The notes beneath the pieces are model-generated. The model saw only the letters and a program-made list of their open reading frames with translations. It was not told the DNA's origin and made no database searches. The position numbers were made by a program, and so were the translations under genes. Positions 1 to 5,071 of a DNA stretch of 6,781 bases are shown piece after piece. The DNA lies in assembly GCA_020430865.1 (NCBI GenBank), contig JAGQIY010001381.1:1-6781 (forward strand), read 5' to 3'. This stretch comes from Myxococcales bacterium. GTDB taxonomy: Bacteria; Myxococcota; Polyangia; Polyangiales; Polyangiaceae. The number at the start of each line of letters is the position of its first letter. Position 1 is the first letter of the stretch.

Positions 1-1
1 A

Positions 2-1348
2 GGGCCCTACTACGAGCGCGCGTACGGCGTCGAGATCGCTGCCAACGGCGACATCGTACTCGCCGGTCGGGCGGGAAAGTGCGCGCCGATCTCCGGTGCT
101 CCCGTGCAGCCGAGCTTTGGCGGGGACAGCGCCGCCAACGCCTACGGTGAGCAAGACGGCTACGTGGCGCGACTCGATGCTTCGGGCAACGTGCAGTGGG
201 CGACCTATCTCGGCGGGAGCGCCAACGAGTTCATCCGGGATCTGGCTCTCGACTCCCAGGGCAACGTGCTCGTCGGAACCTTCCTGCAGCCGGGCTCGAC
301 GCTGCCTGCGTGGGGCAACGGCGCGTTCTCGAAGGCCTTTCAGACCAGCAAGACCGGTGGCGAGGACTCCCTCGTGGTCAAGCTAGCCGCTGACGGCAAG
401 TCGGTGCTCTGGGCGTCTCGGCTCGGAGGAAGTGCCAACGACGGCAGCCAACCAAGCATCCGTGTGGATATGCACGACGACAGCGTCGTCTTCCTGACCC
501 ATGGCAAGTCGGCTGACTTCAACGCGAACGCAGGCGCGGGCAACATCTTCGGTGCCTATCCGCCCGGCGGCAGCGTGAACCACGGCAATCTCGTGAAGCT
601 GACTGCCGGCGGAGGCCATGTTTTCACCCGCTACCTTGGAGCCTCGGGTCCGGTGAACGGCGATACCCACAACCTCGCCGTGCACAGCGATGGCACCATC
701 TATGTCGCTGACAGCTTGTGTCGGGACAGCGGCTGCTTCTCTGGTGCCGGCGATCAGTCAGGCAGCTTGGGTACCCTCGATCCCGGCACCAGCGGCGCCT
801 CCGCGCAGCCGGACTACGCCGGCGGTGGATATCCGAGCGGTAATTGGATCCTCGGCAACTACCCGGGCGACGCCTACATCGTGAAGCTGAACTCGGACGG
901 TTCGGTCTCCGCAGCAACGCTCTTCGGTGGTTCTCGGGGTGAGGGGATCGAAGGCGTGGGTGTCACCGCCAGTGGCAACGTCGTAGTCTCGGGCGCCACC
1001 AACTCGGCAGATCTGCCCCCCGGCGTCGTCACTCAGGGCGCCTACGCGGGCAGTCTGGACGGCTTCGTTGCCGTCTTGAGCAACGACCTCGGTCGAGTGC
1101 TGTACCAGCGTCAGCTTGGCAGCGATCAGGACAACACGGGCAACACCCTCACGGTGCGAGGCAGCCGGGTTCTGGTCGGCGGCGCGACGGGTCAGGTCAA
1201 CACGCTTCACATCAGCTTCCAACCTCAGACACATCCCAGGGCTCACCTCACCAACGCCGGAGCCTCCGGAACCCAGGTTCTTTCGGACCTCGGCGTGGGT
1301 GGTGACGAGGACGCCTGGATCTACGTGTTCGACGAGATCCCCAGGTGA
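2..1348 (+). CDS. SBBP-type beta-propeller repeat protein, 3' part
   Basis: The frame is open from the left edge to a TGA at 1346-1348, giving 448 visible residues; the true start and any signal peptide lie outside. A GTG at 104 is an internal valine, because repeat-like sequence (GVEIAANGDIVLAGR) precedes it. The protein is built of repeats with the pattern D-x-hydrophobic-V-x-L-x-x-x-G-x-V-x-W-x-x-x-LGG-(insert)-hydrophobic-DSxGNVxVxG, at visible residues about 52-93, 122-168, 196-237, 290-333 and 353-396, with a last closing strand (DAWIYVF) at 437-443. This matches the SBBP (seven-bladed beta-propeller) repeat family, usually exported or cell-surface proteins without a known enzymatic role. 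A Gly/Ser-rich insert at about 238-289 holds two close cysteines (C240, C245). Function beyond a beta-propeller scaffold is unknown. The gene converges on the AraC-type regulator 69 bases downstream. Confidence 0.85.
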   Translation, partial: GPYYERAYGVEIAANGDIVLAGRAGKCAPISGAPVQPSFGGDSAANAYGEQDGYVARLDASGNVQWATYLGGSANEFIRDLALDSQGNVLVGTFLQPGSTLPAWGNGAFSKAFQTSKTGGEDSLVVKLAADGKSVLWASRLGGSANDGSQPSIRVDMHDDSVVFLTHGKSADFNANAGAGNIFGAYPPGGSVNHGNLVKLTAGGGHVFTRYLGASGPVNGDTHNLAVHSDGTIYVADSLCRDSGCFSGAGDQSGSLGTLDPGTSGASAQPDYAGGGYPSGNWILGNYPGDAYIVKLNSDGSVSAATLFGGSRGEGIEGVGVTASGNVVVSGATNSADLPPGVVTQGAYAGSLDGFVAVLSNDLGRVLYQRQLGSDQDNTGNTLTVRGSRVLVGGATGQVNTLHISFQPQTHPRAHLTNAGASGTQVLSDLGVGGDEDAWIYVFDEIPR

Positions 1349-1395
1349 TCCAGTCGAGTCACTGCTAGCGGAGCCTGGCCCAGTGCTCCAGCGCA

Positions 1396-1413
1396 CCGGG
1401 CAGCTTGGCCCGG
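1396..1413. terminator. Hairpin between convergent genes, possible bidirectional terminator
   Basis: A perfect six-base stem (CCGGGC at 1396-1401 with GCCCGG at 1408-1413) encloses a six-base loop. It lies 47 bases after the beta-propeller stop and just beyond the AraC stop on the other strand. No T-run follows on either side, so it is not a canonical intrinsic terminator; the call rests on the stem and the convergent context. Confidence 0.35.
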
Positions 1414-1417
1414 GAGG

Positions 1418-2422
1418 CTAGCCCGATGGACCCAGCTGCTGGCGGTGCGCGACTGGCGTCTGGCCGGTCCAGGTGTGGTAGGCGCGGAAGAACGAGTTCG
1501 GGTCTTCGAAGCCCAGCAGGAAGGAGATTTCCGTGCAGGAAAGCTCGGTGCGGCCGAGGTAGTGGCGTGCGAGCGCGGCGCGCGTCTCGCTGAGCATGCG
1601 CTGATAGGTCGTACCCTCTTCAGCCAGCTTGCGTTGCAGTGTGCGCTTGCTCGTGGAGAGCCTGCGCGCCACGAGATCCATGCCACTCTGGCCGCTGGGC
1701 AGGGCTTCCAGCAAGATTGCACGGACGCGATCACGAGTCGACGCCTTGTGGTCGAGCCCGCCCAAGCGCCGTCGCAAGACGGGCTCGAAGCCTTGCCAAA
1801 GCGTTTCATCCGTCGCGCAGAATGGGCGAGTCGCGTCCGTGGCGTGGAACTCCAGGGCGTAGGCCGAGCCCAGGCTGGGCGTGACACCGAAGAAGTCGCG
1901 ATACTCTGCCTCCGGGTGCAGGCCTTGGGGCGCGGTCACGAGCGTGGGCACGATGCACTCCCGAGTGGCGAAGCGCGCCAAGCGAACCAGGAACGCGAGC
2001 TCCGCGCCCGCCCAGGACTCGGGTACCGCTCCTTCCGTGTGTGACCAGCGCAAGCTGAGCCTCAGCGCCTCGTGCGTTTCCGTGAGGTTCAGCAGCACGG
2101 GGGCGTGCAGCCTCTTGTAGCTGGCCAGGCGATCTGCAGCGACCGTGAGGTTGGGGCTGCACAGCGCGGCGAACAATGGTGGCGAGAATGAGCCCGTGGG
2201 GATGGCTTCTGCCAGTCGGAGGGGGAGCGCGGGGGCGTCCACGGCTTGCTCCAGGGCGCGCCAAAACTTGACGTGGTCGCGCGTTGAGATGCGTGTGTTC
2301 CCGCGGGTCCAGAGATCCTGCGAAAGGCCCGCGCGACGCATCACGTCTTGGGCATCGAGTCCGAGGTTCTGGAGCAACGGCGACCAGCTGGTCTCGAGTG
2401 GGGTGTCTGAACGATGAAACAT
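1418..2422 (-). CDS. AraC-family transcriptional regulator (OruR-like, arabinose-binding-type N-domain)
   Basis: This 334-residue protein has the layout of regulators with an arabinose-binding-type N-terminal domain (the PF12625 type, as in OruR/ArgR-like AraC proteins), about 15-200, followed by an AraC DNA-binding domain, about 230-330. The first helix-turn-helix is at about 247-268 (MDLVARRLSTSKRTLQRKL). The second is at about 296-327, with the family signature around LGFEDPNSFFRAYHTWTGQTP. The ATG at 2422 is preferred because GGAG sits five bases upstream and the family is about 330-350 residues long. The frame stays open for another 103 codons upstream, to 2731, but that stretch has no recognisable domain. 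Members usually bind a small molecule through the N-domain and activate a nearby operon. The adjacent genes give no clear effector or target. Confidence 0.92.
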   Translation of the reverse strand: MFHRSDTPLETSWSPLLQNLGLDAQDVMRRAGLSQDLWTRGNTRISTRDHVKFWRALEQAVDAPALPLRLAEAIPTGSFSPPLFAALCSPNLTVAADRLASYKRLHAPVLLNLTETHEALRLSLRWSHTEGAVPESWAGAELAFLVRLARFATRECIVPTLVTAPQGLHPEAEYRDFFGVTPSLGSAYALEFHATDATRPFCATDETLWQGFEPVLRRRLGGLDHKASTRDRVRAILLEALPSGQSGMDLVARRLSTSKRTLQRKLAEEGTTYQRMLSETRAALARHYLGRTELSCTEISFLLGFEDPNSFFRAYHTWTGQTPVAHRQQLGPSG

Positions 2423-2427
2423 GGCTT

Positions 2428-2431
2428 CTCC
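2428..2431 (-). promoter_or_regulatory. Ribosome binding site of the AraC-type gene
   Basis: GGAG on the minus strand lies five bases before the ATG at 2422. It decides the start of the AraC-type protein against the much longer frame that opens at 2731. Confidence 0.6.
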
Positions 2432-2893
2432 GGCGGGCGCCTCTGAAAGGGGGCGTAGGACCAGAAAAAGCCGATCGGCACCCGCAAAACGCGCCGCTGT
2501 ACGCAGTTGCCGACGATTCCCGACCCGCGATACCAACTGCTCGAGATCGTTGAAGAACGGCCCGTTCGGCCGCTGGTGCGAGGGCTTCGAAGGTACCGCG
2601 AGGCCCGCGGCCTTGTGCCGAGGCGTTTGGAGTCCTGGTATGCCGACTGGCGTCCCGACGTCGAGGCCGCAGCCCGGGCCAGCTCGATCGAGGAGGAGTG
2701 CTACGGGAAGAAGCGCCCAGGGGTAGGGCATTACAGTCCGCGCCGCTATTTGCCTCGCGGTAAATGGCTCGAGCGAGGGCGTTTGGCCCGCGGCGGTCGT
2801 GGCGGCTCAGGTGCGCAGCGCTGGCAATTCAGCGAGAAAGCTCGCGCTGGTGCGCATCGAACGGGTTGGTACGCGGTGTGCTGTACTCCAAGC

Positions 2894-2899
2894 AGGAGG
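2894..2899 (+). promoter_or_regulatory. Ribosome binding site of the 90-residue protein gene
   Basis: A perfect AGGAGG lies four bases before the ATG at 2904. It fixes the start there rather than at in-frame alternatives further upstream, such as the GTG at 2799. Confidence 0.7.
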
Positions 2900-2903
2900 A
2901 GAG

Positions 2904-3176
2904 ATGGAACGCATCACGCTGATAGACGCGCTGCCCGAGCCCAAGCGATCTCAGGCTCGGGAGCTGTTTGGGGCCTTGCTGGCCCAGGGACGCAAACGGG
3001 CCGAGGCTCTCACGGTGGCGGTGCAGCAATTGGTCGCCGATAGTCACGAGCGAGAACCGAGTGCGAGCTTGGAGAGCATGCAGCAGCTGTTGGAGCAGCA
3101 ACGCCGCGCGGATGCGAAACGCGCGCAGATGAGAGCGCCGGTGGTCATCTATCGACGGCTCTTCGTGACGGACTGA
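2904..3176 (+). CDS. Hypothetical small helical protein, 90 residues
   Basis: The ATG at 2904 has a perfect Shine-Dalgarno sequence (AGGAGG) four bases upstream and the frame ends with TGA at 3174-3176. I do not recognise the family. The product is soluble, charged and predicted to be mostly helical: ERITLIDALPEPKRSQAREL at the start, then a heptad-like stretch to about residue 47, then a Gln/Glu-rich helix at about 55-75 (SMQQLLEQQRRADAKRAQM), ending in VVIYRRLFVTD. There is no signal peptide, membrane segment or cysteine/histidine cluster. The strong ribosome binding site and compact start support a real gene. It stands alone on this strand, divergent from the AraC-type gene and convergent with the 88-residue gene. 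Function is unknown; control by the divergent regulator is possible but unsupported. Confidence 0.6.
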   Translation: MERITLIDALPEPKRSQARELFGALLAQGRKRAEALTVAVQQLVADSHEREPSASLESMQQLLEQQRRADAKRAQMRAPVVIYRRLFVTD

Positions 3177-3208
3177 GCGGCACGAGTCCGCGGCAGGCGC
3201 AGCGCGGG

Positions 3209-3250
3209 TACGGCGGGGATACGGCAGGGAGCGGCAGGGTCTGGCAGACT
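3209..3250. repeat. Short degenerate tandem repeats, 10-11 base unit
   Basis: Four successive units of 10-11 bases follow one another: TACGGCGGGGA (3209-3219), TACGGCAGGGA (3220-3230), GCGGCAGGGT (3231-3240) and CTGGCAGACT (3241-3250), decaying from left to right. They lie just after the stop of the 90-residue protein gene. The last units overlap a hairpin, so the array may have no separate role. Confidence 0.45.
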
Positions 3251-3257
3251 CTGCCGC
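3231..3257. terminator. Hairpin in convergent intergenic region, possible terminator
   Basis: GCGGCAG (3231-3237) pairs perfectly with CTGCCGC (3251-3257) over a 13-base loop. A competing inner stem, GGCAG with CTGCC (3243-3247 with 3251-3255), has a three-base loop. It lies about 55 bases after the + strand gene stop and about 65 bases beyond the - strand gene stop. No T-run follows. The convergent position suggests a shared termination structure. Confidence 0.35.
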
Positions 3258-3273
3258 CGCTGCGGGTCCGTGA

Positions 3274-3305
3274 ATCAGCCCGTGGTCTCGACGACTTCGA
3301 TCAGG
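3274..3305 (-). repeat. Degenerate second copy of the 3' end of the 88-residue gene
   Basis: These 32 bases match 3320-3351 at 27 positions, with an offset of 46 bases. On the minus strand 3320-3351 encodes the end of the 88-residue protein, LMKFVETAG-stop. This downstream copy reads LIEVVETTG-stop, with the stop in the same place. Four of the five differences change the amino acid. The copy is in a different frame from the upstream gene and has no start of its own, so it looks like a non-coding remnant of a tandem duplication or of a lost paralogue. Confidence 0.7.
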
Positions 3306-3319
3306 ATTGGGCGAGCTGG

Positions 3320-3351
3320 ATCAGCCCGCGGTTTCGACGAATTTCATCAGG
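3320..3351 (-). repeat. Parent copy of the direct repeat, 3' end of the 88-residue gene
   Basis: This is the intact member of the 32-base imperfect direct repeat (27 of 32 identical to 3274-3305). It covers the last nine codons and the stop of the gene at 3321-3587. Confidence 0.7.
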
Positions 3352-3587
3352 TCGCGCTCGATGGAGCGCATGGTCTCGAGCAGCTCGTGCTTGAGATCGC
3401 TGCCCTTGCCGTTGAGATCGCCGGCAAGTCGTTCCAGGCGGCGCTCGACGTCGTTCCAGGCGTCCTTGGCATCCTTGCTACCCAGATGCGCCTTGAGCGC
3501 GACCCGGTCGCGGAGCTGTTGGAGGTTCTCGTATTCCCGGCGCAGAGCGTCGGACAACTCGTTCTTGGTGTCGTGTGTGGTCTGCAT
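3321..3587 (-). CDS. Small charged helical protein, 88 residues, unknown function
   Basis: The frame runs from ATG at 3587 to TGA at 3321. The protein is soluble, highly charged and apparently all helical, with coiled-coil-like spacing through about residues 8-85 (for example NELSDALRREYENLQQLRD, then KAHLGSKDAKDAWNDVERRL). The central R-x-x-x-KAHLGSKDAKD-x-W part recalls short coiled-coil proteins found as hypotheticals in many proteobacteria, often near stress or membrane-associated genes; I cannot name the family. No good Shine-Dalgarno is seen before the ATG, but a stop 33 bases upstream (3618-3620) and the absence of other start codons leave this as the only reasonable start. It follows the hemerythrin gene on the same strand after 133 bases. 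Its 3' end is partly duplicated just downstream. Confidence 0.7.
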   Translation of the reverse strand: MQTTHDTKNELSDALRREYENLQQLRDRVALKAHLGSKDAKDAWNDVERRLERLAGDLNGKGSDLKHELLETMRSIERDLMKFVETAG

Positions 3588-3720
3588 GCCGATCGCGGAT
3601 GCATCGAACGTGCCGACTCAGGCGCCGCGAAAACGCTCGGTGAGGGGGGAGCAGCCTCGGGGCGCCTCGCCTCGGGTGAGGCCTCCTGACGCCAGACGGA
3701 CTGCGAGTTACCGTGAGGAA

Positions 3721-4116
3721 CTAGTGGACGAAGGGGGTGTACTTGGTGTCGATGCCCTTGATGTGCGCGGTCAGCCAGCTCTTGAGGAAGAACTTGATCT
3801 TAGACTCGATACCCGCGTCGCCACGGGTCAGCTCCTGTTTGAGGTCGGAGACCTGTTTGACGAGCGCCTCGTGGATCAACTTGTGCCGCGGCAGGTCGGG
3901 ATAGTTGACCTTTGCCATCATCGCCTCTTCATCCTTGAAGTGGTAGGCGGCGAAGCTGACGACTTCGTCGAAGATCTTCGCAAGGTCGCCGCGGGGGGCC
4001 TTTCGATCCATGGCGGCTGCGTAGCGGTTGATGATCTCGAACAACTTCTCGTGTTGATGATCCATCTGGTTGCTACCCACGGTGTAGGTCTGAGGTTCCC
4101 AGTCGACGAAAGCCAT
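3721..4116 (-). CDS. Bacteriohemerythrin, single domain
   Basis: This 131-residue protein is a stand-alone hemerythrin, a four-helix bundle that binds oxygen reversibly at a non-heme di-iron centre; in bacteria such proteins are linked to oxygen sensing, delivery or iron storage. All seven usual iron ligands are visible: H22 (in DHQHEKLF), H59 and E63 (HFKDE), H78 and H82 (HKLIH), and H118 and D123 (HIKGID). The family start W-x-x-x-Y-x-VG is present (W6, Y11, VG13-14). The length is normal. The ATG at 4116 is chosen over one at 4155 because AAGGAG lies eight bases before it and the family begins near the conserved tryptophan. It is cytoplasmic, with no signal peptide. It lies between the VIT transporter gene (upstream) and the 88-residue gene (downstream) on the same strand. 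Confidence 0.96.
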   Translation of the reverse strand: MAFVDWEPQTYTVGSNQMDHQHEKLFEIINRYAAAMDRKAPRGDLAKIFDEVVSFAAYHFKDEEAMMAKVNYPDLPRHKLIHEALVKQVSDLKQELTRGDAGIESKIKFFLKSWLTAHIKGIDTKYTPFVH

Positions 4117-4124
4117 TGGCGGTT

Positions 4125-4130
4125 CTCCTT
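4125..4130 (-). promoter_or_regulatory. Ribosome binding site of the hemerythrin gene
   Basis: AAGGAG on the minus strand sits eight bases before the ATG at 4116. It sets the hemerythrin start there rather than at the in-frame ATG 39 bases further upstream. Confidence 0.7.
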
Positions 4131-4188
4131 GAGTGATGCCTGTCGACCTCATCAACGGAGCCCGTACCCTGGACCTTGAGGGAATAGC

Positions 4189-4203
4189 CCGCTGCCGCAG
4201 CGG
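4189..4203. promoter_or_regulatory. Inverted repeat upstream of hemerythrin gene, possible operator or hairpin
   Basis: CCGCTGC and GCAGCGG form a perfect seven-base inverted repeat around a single central base. It lies about 73 bases before the hemerythrin ATG and about 55 bases after the VIT gene stop. It could be a binding site for a dimeric regulator or, as a five-base stem with a five-base loop, a weak attenuator or terminator after the VIT gene. The sequence alone does not decide; chance is possible in G+C-rich DNA. Confidence 0.3.
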
Positions 4204-4257
4204 TTTCTGCCAGACAGGTGCCGCGGCGCAGCTCGTGCGCGATCGAGGACCGAGGAC

Positions 4258-4950
4258 TCAGAGGCCAGAGACGCCGAATAGTCGTCCCACGCCAGCCGTG
4301 AGCAGCATCGCTGCGGCACCCCAGAACGTGATGCGGAGCATCGGTCGCAGCGGTGCGGCGCCCCCAGCGCGGGCCGAGAGCCAGCCGAGCACGCTGAGCA
4401 GAGGTAGCGAGGTGGCGCCGACTCCGACGGCGACATAACCTTGTGGAAAGAGCAGAACGAGCAGGGTAGGCAGGGCGGCGCCGACGGAGAACGCCGCTCC
4501 GGACGCCAGCGCGGCCTGGATCGGCCGCGCGCTGTGAGTCTCCGTGAAGCCCAGCTCGTCCCGAGCGTGAGCGCCGAGGGCGTCGTGCTGCATCAACTGG
4601 CGGGCGACCTGGCCCGCGAGCTCCCGGGTGCAGCCCCGGTCCATGTAGATCTTCGTGAGTTCAGCCAGCTCGTACTCCGGGTTCTCCTCCAGGGCATCGC
4701 GCTCGAGCTTCAGGTCGGCTTCCTCGGTGTCCGCCTGAGAACTCACGGAAACGTACTCTCCCGCGGCCATGCTCATGGCGCCAGCCACCAAGCCCGCGAA
4801 GGCGCCGAGCAACACGGTGCTCTTGCTCGCCTCAGCCGCGGCGATGCCCACGATCAGGCTGGCGGTGGACACGATGCCATCGTTCGCGCCAAGCACGGCG
4901 GCGCGCAGCCAGCCGATGCGATGGGTTCGGTGATGCTCGGGCTTCGCCAG
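4258..4950 (-). CDS. VIT/CCC1-family iron/manganese transporter
   Basis: This is a membrane transporter of the vacuolar iron transporter (VIT1/CCC1, DUF125) family, which moves Fe2+ or Mn2+ out of the cytoplasm. The signature GWLRAAVLGANDGIVSTASL begins near residue 13. A second helix leads into MSMAAGEYVSVSSQ (about 59-72), which carries the conserved Met and Glu (M61, E65). A hydrophilic, Glu-rich section (about 73-140) corresponds to the metal-binding domain, and three more hydrophobic segments lie at about 143-168, 171-192 and 205-225. The GTG at 4896 falls inside the signature (the V of RAAVLGANDG), so it cannot be the real start. The frame continues upstream to a stop at 4975-4977 with no ATG, GTG or TTG. 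A CTG at 4950 has GAGG six bases before it and gives 230 residues, the usual family length. It precedes the hemerythrin gene. Confidence 0.9.
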   Translation of the reverse strand: MAKPEHHRTHRIGWLRAAVLGANDGIVSTASLIVGIAAAEASKSTVLLGAFAGLVAGAMSMAAGEYVSVSSQADTEEADLKLERDALEENPEYELAELTKIYMDRGCTRELAGQVARQLMQHDALGAHARDELGFTETHSARPIQAALASGAAFSVGAALPTLLVLLFPQGYVAVGVGATSLPLLSVLGWLSARAGGAAPLRPMLRITFWGAAAMLLTAGVGRLFGVSGL

Positions 4951-4956
4951 GGGAGA

Positions 4957-4960
4957 CCTC
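4957..4960 (-). promoter_or_regulatory. Ribosome binding site supporting a CTG start for the VIT gene
   Basis: GAGG on the minus strand lies six bases before the CTG at 4950-4948. The frame contains no ATG, GTG or TTG between the upstream stop (4975-4977) and the GTG inside the conserved family signature, so this short site is the main support for the proposed non-standard start. Confidence 0.45.
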
Positions 4961-5071
4961 GACGTCTGCGTACGTCAGGCGGTGCGGCTGGTCAACGCAC
5001 CTGCCGTGGTCCCATTCCAGCCGCCTGTTCGCTCTGTGCGCCTCCTGGCTTCGGCGCTAGTCTGCGGGCCG

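Larger units (their letters stand above)
2423..2903. other. Intergenic stretch between divergent genes; no firm gene
   Basis: These 481 bases separate the AraC-type gene (- strand) from the small + strand gene. They should hold the promoters of both, but I see no convincing -35/-10 pair. Two frames stay open through most of it. One is the minus-strand upstream extension of the AraC frame, to 2731. The other is a plus-strand frame from a TTG at 2507 to 3043. By hand count over 2507-2704 the plus frame has about 72, 52 and 77 percent G+C at codon positions 1, 2 and 3, a coding-like pattern. The minus frame shares the same second positions, so strand cannot be decided this way. Neither product resembles a family I know. 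The plus frame becomes Gly/Arg-rich after about 2780 and overlaps the 2904 gene. A 10-base palindrome (GCCGATCGGC) lies at 2470-2479. Confidence 0.5.

Noticed and set aside
758..1396. Minus-strand open frame of 212 codons within the beta-propeller gene
   Set aside because: The plus strand shows regular SBBP repeats throughout; the minus product has no domain and is antisense.
2470..2479. Palindrome GCCGATCGGC about 50 bases before the AraC-type gene
   Set aside because: A single 10-base palindrome is expected by chance in such DNA, and no second half-site or promoter is seen beside it.
3669..3682. Small hairpin (GCCTC, four-base loop, GAGGC) after the hemerythrin gene
   Set aside because: A five-base stem with no T-run on the minus strand is too weak to call a terminator.
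3307..4179. Open frame of 290 codons on the plus strand opposite the hemerythrin and 88-residue genes
   Set aside because: The minus strand carries a hemerythrin with all seven ligands; the plus product shows no family features and is explained by codon bias on the other strand.
4199..4216. Sigma-54-like promoter upstream of hemerythrin on the minus strand (TGGCAG with a following GCTGC)
   Set aside because: The distance between the GG and GC elements is one base longer than the strict sigma-54 spacing, and the -12 element lacks the usual TTGC.
4967..4995. TTGACC, 17 bases, TACGCA on the minus strand as a VIT promoter
   Set aside because: The -35 and the spacing are good, but the -10 matches the consensus at only two bases, and the implied start of transcription would fall on the ribosome binding site itself.
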